In this document: one piece after another, positions 5,142 through 8,559 of the stretch
Numbering within the stretch: the stretch's first letter is position 1
Layout: each line of letters starts with the position of its first letter
From: Chloroflexota bacterium
GTDB taxonomy: Bacteria > Chloroflexota > Anaerolineae > Anaerolineales > Villigracilaceae
Assembly (NCBI GenBank): GCA_023484185.1
Contig: JAMDBC010000190.1
Location: forward strand, 1-8,559
Direction: 5' to 3'
DNA length: 8,559 bases
Notes under the pieces: generated by a model
Told to the model about the DNA's origin: nothing
The model's input: only the letters and a program-made list of their open reading frames with translations
Databases searched by the model: none
Program-made: the position numbers and the translations under genes

Positions 5142-8066
5142 ATGTCGACTGAACTAAAAATAGGAAATATCGGAAGCATCGAGCAAAAAGGCTGGCATGC
5201 ATTGGGCACAGAGGATGTTCTGCGCGATCTCGAGGCGCATGATAATGGTTTATCTTCCGAAGAGGCCGCACAACGTTTACACCAATACGGACACAATCAA
5301 TTACATGAAGCCCCGCGTCCGGGCCTGCTGGCAACGCTCTGGGACCAGCTAAATAATTTTGTCGTGATCTTGTTGATCGTAGCCTCCATTATTTCAGCGT
5401 TACTTGGCGAATGGGTGGATGCCTCAGCTATTCTGGCAATCGTTATACTGAATACATTGTTGGGCATTATTCAGGAACGACGAGCCGAAGAAGCATTGGC
5501 CGCATTGAAACGGCTGGCAGCACCTGATGCACAGGTTTTACGCAACGGACATCGCACGACTGTCCCTTCGCGAAATCTTGTGCCTGGTGATATTGTTTTC
5601 CTAGAAGCCGGAAACTATGTTCCCGCAGATTTGCGCCTGCTGGAAGCCGTCAACTTGCGCGTCGAAGAGGCCTCGCTCACAGGCGAGTCCCTGCCGGTGC
5701 AGAAGAACGCGGCCACAGTCCTGGGAAGAAGCGTTCCGCTCGGCGACCGAAAGAACACCGCTTTCATGGGCACTCTCGTCGCATACGGGCGCGGACGCGG
5801 CGTCGTCACCAGCACCGGGATGCACACCCAATTAGGTCTGATCGCCCGCATGTTGGAAAACGTGGAAACCGAAGAAACGCCCTTGCAGCGTCGTCTCGAT
5901 CAATTGGGGCAAACGCTCAGCATCGGGGCTTTGTTCCTGGTGGCGGTTGTATTCGTTGTTGCCTTGATCAATTACACCAACATCGGGAACCTGTTCTTAA
6001 ACCCTCTCGCTTATATAAAAGAAAACCTGAAAGAAATCACGGATGTATTTATTATCGCCATCAGCCTGGCCATCGCGGCAGTGCCTGAAGGACTCCCCGC
6101 CGTTGTGACAATCAGCCTGGCGCTTGGGATGCGCGAAATGATCCGCCGCCACGCGCTAATCCGCAAGCTGGCTTCCGTTGAGACGCTTGGATCGGCGACT
6201 GTGATCTGTTCCGATAAAACCGGCACGTTGACGCAGAACGAAATGACGGTCACACGCTTGTGGACGGATGGAAAATTCATTGAAGTAACCGGCACGGGTT
6301 ATGTTCCGCAAGGCGAATTTACGATCGAGCAAAGGCCTATTGAGATTGCCAATTATCCCGCTGCGCTGACATCCCTCTGGCTGGGCGTCTTGAACAATGA
6401 CTCACAACTTGAAGTCACCGGCGCAAGCGATATGCAACAGACTTATCGCGTGGTCGGCGACCCGACCGAAGGAGCCTTGATTGTCGCTGCTGCCAAGGCG
6501 GGCGTTTTGCACGTTGATATTAATGATGCCTATCCTCGCGAAAACGAAATACCATTCGACTCAGAACGCAAGCGCATGGTCACAGTCCACGATGTGCGCA
6601 ATCCAAAACCCGAAGATCCTTCGCCATTTTACGATAAAAAAATTCGCAGCTGGGACGTGATCGCTGTCAAAGGCGCGCCGGATGTAGTGCTGGATTTGTG
6701 TACTCGCTATCAAACCATGAACGATGTGTCCAAGCCGCTGATGGCCAAAAAGCGCAAGGAAATCATTGCCGCTAATGATGCGATGACAGCAGATGCCCTG
6801 CGTGTGCTAGGGCTGGCTTATCGAGTCGAACGCGACGTCCCGGATGATCCCAGCAAAATCGTTACGGAAAAACTCGAAAAGGATCTGGTCTTCGTCGGAC
6901 TGGTCGGCATGATTGACCCCGCGCGCGAGGAAGTCAAACCCGCACTAGAAAGAGCGCGGCGGGCAGGCATTCGCACAATCATGATCACTGGCGATTATCC
7001 CAACACCGCACGTGCCATTGCCGATGAGATCGGCCTGCTCAAACGCGGACGCAAAGTCGCAACCGGCGCGGACCTGGATGCGATGAGCGATAAAAAATTA
7101 ATCCGCGAGATCGAGAAGACGGATGTTTTTGCCCGCGTTTCACCGGAACACAAAATGCGCATCGTAAATGCCTTGCAAGCCAATAACGAAATCGTGGCGA
7201 TGACCGGTGACGGAGTCAACGATGCGCCCGCCATCAAACGCTCCGACATCGGCGTGGCGATGGGCATCACCGGCACGGACGTCGCTAAAGAAACCGCCGA
7301 CATGGTGCTGACCGATGACAACTATGCCAGCATCGTCGCGGCAGTCGAGCAGGGACGCATCATTTATTCCAACATCCGCAAATTTGTTTTCTTCCTGCTG
7401 TCGTCCAATGTGGCCGAGATCATGGTCATCTTCCTTGCCACGCTGGCAGGCTTGCCCGCTCCGCTGACCGCCATTCAACTCTTGTGGCTCAATCTCATCA
7501 CTGACGGCGCACCCGCGCTGGCGCTCGCCATGGAAAGAGGCGATCCCGATATTATGTCTCACAAACCGCGCGCCAAGAGCGAACCGATCATTAATCGCAT
7601 CATGGGCGTGGGGATCACTATACAGACCATAGCGCAGACCAGCGCGGTCTTAATGGCCTTTGGACTCGGATTGATCTGGCATCTTGAAGCAGGCGCACTC
7701 GTGCCTCGAGGCATGAATCCTGTTTTGTATTTACTCCACCACGATTGGCGCGGGGTGGATATTCAAACCGCAGAAACAATGGCCTTCGTCACGCTCTCGC
7801 TGTGCGAACTTTTCCGCGCATACACCGTCCGCTCGGAGCGCGCTTCCATTTTTCAGATCGGGATTTTCTCCAACAAATACATGCAATACGCGGTTGGCCT
7901 TTCGATTGCGTTGCTTTTGATCGTCTGCGGCGTCCCGTTCCTGCAACCGATCTTCAACACACACTTCCTGTCATTCACTGAATGGAGTGCAGTGCTTGGG
8001 CTTTCCTTGATCCCCGCCTTTTCCGAGGAAGTCACCAAATTCTTTTTACGAAGACAAAAAGAATGA
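5142..8066 (+). CDS. P-type IIA Ca2+/Mn2+-transporting ATPase (SERCA/PacL-like), riboswitch-controlled
   Basis: 974 aa. A membrane pump that exports or sequesters divalent cations using ATP. Order: cation-ATPase N-terminal domain (about 15-80); M1-M2 (about 85-145); actuator domain with TGES at 180-183; M3-M4 with PEGLP (P315, E316); phosphorylation motif DKTGTLT with D358; nucleotide domain with KGAPD at 510-514; hinge TGDGVNDAPA at 688-697; then M5-M10. Cation ligands of SERCA appear conserved: E316 in M4, N756 and E759 in M5, N784, T787 and D788 in M6 (NLITDG), and E889 in M8 by hand alignment. Both sites I and II are therefore plausible. The start at 5142 has GGAG 6 nt upstream; upstream in-frame codons lie inside the riboswitch and are rejected. 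The riboswitch implies Mn2+ induction, so Mn2+ efflux is a likely physiological role, with Ca2+ possible. Convergent with rnhB. Confidence 0.95.
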   Translation: MSTELKIGNIGSIEQKGWHALGTEDVLRDLEAHDNGLSSEEAAQRLHQYGHNQLHEAPRPGLLATLWDQLNNFVVILLIVASIISALLGEWVDASAILAIVILNTLLGIIQERRAEEALAALKRLAAPDAQVLRNGHRTTVPSRNLVPGDIVFLEAGNYVPADLRLLEAVNLRVEEASLTGESLPVQKNAATVLGRSVPLGDRKNTAFMGTLVAYGRGRGVVTSTGMHTQLGLIARMLENVETEETPLQRRLDQLGQTLSIGALFLVAVVFVVALINYTNIGNLFLNPLAYIKENLKEITDVFIIAISLAIAAVPEGLPAVVTISLALGMREMIRRHALIRKLASVETLGSATVICSDKTGTLTQNEMTVTRLWTDGKFIEVTGTGYVPQGEFTIEQRPIEIANYPAALTSLWLGVLNNDSQLEVTGASDMQQTYRVVGDPTEGALIVAAAKAGVLHVDINDAYPRENEIPFDSERKRMVTVHDVRNPKPEDPSPFYDKKIRSWDVIAVKGAPDVVLDLCTRYQTMNDVSKPLMAKKRKEIIAANDAMTADALRVLGLAYRVERDVPDDPSKIVTEKLEKDLVFVGLVGMIDPAREEVKPALERARRAGIRTIMITGDYPNTARAIADEIGLLKRGRKVATGADLDAMSDKKLIREIEKTDVFARVSPEHKMRIVNALQANNEIVAMTGDGVNDAPAIKRSDIGVAMGITGTDVAKETADMVLTDDNYASIVAAVEQGRIIYSNIRKFVFFLLSSNVAEIMVIFLATLAGLPAPLTAIQLLWLNLITDGAPALALAMERGDPDIMSHKPRAKSEPIINRIMGVGITIQTIAQTSAVLMAFGLGLIWHLEAGALVPRGMNPVLYLLHHDWRGVDIQTAETMAFVTLSLCELFRAYTVRSERASIFQIGIFSNKYMQYAVGLSIALLLIVCGVPFLQPIFNTHFLSFTEWSAVLGLSLIPAFSEEVTKFFLRRQKE

Positions 8067-8080
8067 ACTCGAAAGTAATC

Positions 8081-8120
8081 AATTACGGATCACGTAATAC
8101 GTATTACGTGATCCGTAATT
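8081..8120. repeat. Perfect 40-bp palindrome between convergent genes, likely bidirectional terminator
   Basis: The half-site AATTACGGATCACGTAATAC (8081-8100) is followed directly by its exact reverse complement (8101-8120) with no spacer. On transcription it would form a long hairpin 14 nt after the ATPase stop codon, followed by CTTTAAC. From the other strand it contains the last codons and TAA stop of rnhB. The T-runs are weak on both sides, so intrinsic termination is probable but not proven. Its perfection and its overlap with rnhB suggest a mobile or dispersed palindromic element rather than a terminator that evolved in place. Confidence 0.9.
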
Positions 8121-8559
8121 CTTTAACGACATATGTTTTTCGATGGATCGGCGAATATCCCAGCCGTTTCAGTGCGAGACGATGAACCTGCGTGCCGTAC
8201 CCTTTATGTTTTCCAAGCTGATAGCCGGGATGCTGCGCGTCCAATTCGCGCATCAACGCATCACGCGCCGTCTTCGCCAGCACGGACGCGCAGGCAATGC
8301 TCAGGCAGCGCGCGTCGCCTTTGACGATGGATGTCTGGGAAATATCCAGTTCGGGGAGTTCGAGTCGAAAATCGGTGAGAAGATAATCGGGAATTAAAGA
8401 TATTGCTTCAAGCTCGCGCATTGCGGCTAGGCGCGTCGCGGCAACAATGCCAAGCGAATCTATTTCTTCAGCGGAGGAAAAGCCAACCGCGTGAGCCAAT
8501 GCAACTTCCTTGATGCGCGGTGAAACGGAATCACGCGCCAGCGGAGTCATCTGCTTGGA
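8104..8559 (-). CDS. rnhB: Ribonuclease HII, 5' end beyond the window
   Basis: RNase HII cleaves the RNA strand of RNA-DNA hybrids and starts removal of single ribonucleotides from DNA. 151 codons are visible. The frame is open to the window edge and reads SKQMTPLAR, the family's DSKQMTP block, so the Met at 8548-8550 is internal and the DEAGRGP active-site segment lies outside. Visible family features are DYLLTDF with a conserved acidic position, the block VKGDARCLSIACASVLAKTARD, YQLGKHKGYGT, and the C-terminal SPIHRKTY. The last residues, ELRIT, and the stop at 8104-8106 are encoded by the 40-bp palindrome; RNase HII usually ends soon after the HRKS/T segment, so this tail is probably acquired. 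Convergent with the ATPase, with a 37-nt gap. Confidence 0.94.
   Translation of the reverse strand, partial: SKQMTPLARDSVSPRIKEVALAHAVGFSSAEEIDSLGIVAATRLAAMRELEAISLIPDYLLTDFRLELPELDISQTSIVKGDARCLSIACASVLAKTARDALMRELDAQHPGYQLGKHKGYGTQVHRLALKRLGYSPIHRKTYVVKELRIT

Noticed and set aside
1..8559. CRISPR arrays, insertion sequences, rRNA or phage genes
   Set aside because: No regularly spaced repeats, transposase or integrase motifs, rRNA blocks or phage structural genes were seen on either strand.

Overview
The window reads as a chromosomal segment of a bacterium, most likely a member of the Chloroflexota (Anaerolineae-like). This is an inference from three things: a YchF-type protein with a variant P-loop, a GlgC with cyanobacterial/plant-like sequence blocks, and a predicted lipoprotein with the Q/A/T/P-rich linker common in that group. 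No marker gene fixes the taxonomy. The genes are ordinary housekeeping and accessory genes. The most distinctive content is regulatory RNA and small features between the genes.

Layout. Positions 1-473 are AT-rich with no supportable gene. Positions 474-989 hold the C-terminal remnant of a ComM/YifB-type AAA+ protein. It has lost its 5' part, carries an in-frame TGA at 726-728, and has apparently lost its own stop codon. A strong hairpin (1121-1154) separates it from a minus-strand pair: a YchF-family GTPase/ATPase (2221-3279) followed 53 nt later by a predicted lipoprotein of unknown function (1190-2167). Facing away from ychF is a class II tRNA-Leu(CAA) gene (3324-3405). Its promoter overlaps the region just upstream of ychF, and a textbook terminator follows it (3461-3499). 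Directly after that terminator come an untracked 35-codon membrane peptide gene (3514-3621) and glgC (3651-4910), each with a good ribosome-binding site.

The centre of interest is 4942-8066. A near-consensus sigma-70 promoter starts a transcript almost exactly at the first pair of a folded leader that matches the yybP-ykoY (Mn2+-sensing) riboswitch architecture. The aptamer's closing stem shares bases with an intrinsic terminator, giving a metal-on transcriptional switch. The controlled gene is a 974-aa P-type II (SERCA/PacL-like) Ca2+/Mn2+ ATPase that keeps the residues of both ion sites. The straightforward reading is Mn2+-induced Mn2+/Ca2+ efflux.

The window ends with the convergent, 5'-incomplete rnhB (RNase HII). 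A perfect 40-bp palindrome (8081-8120) lies between the two convergent genes, supplies the last codons and stop of rnhB, and probably acts as a bidirectional terminator. I do not see a clearly new multi-gene system. The best candidates for undescribed biology are the 35-aa peptide beside glgC with its upstream terminator/attenuator-like hairpin, and the palindromic repeat.
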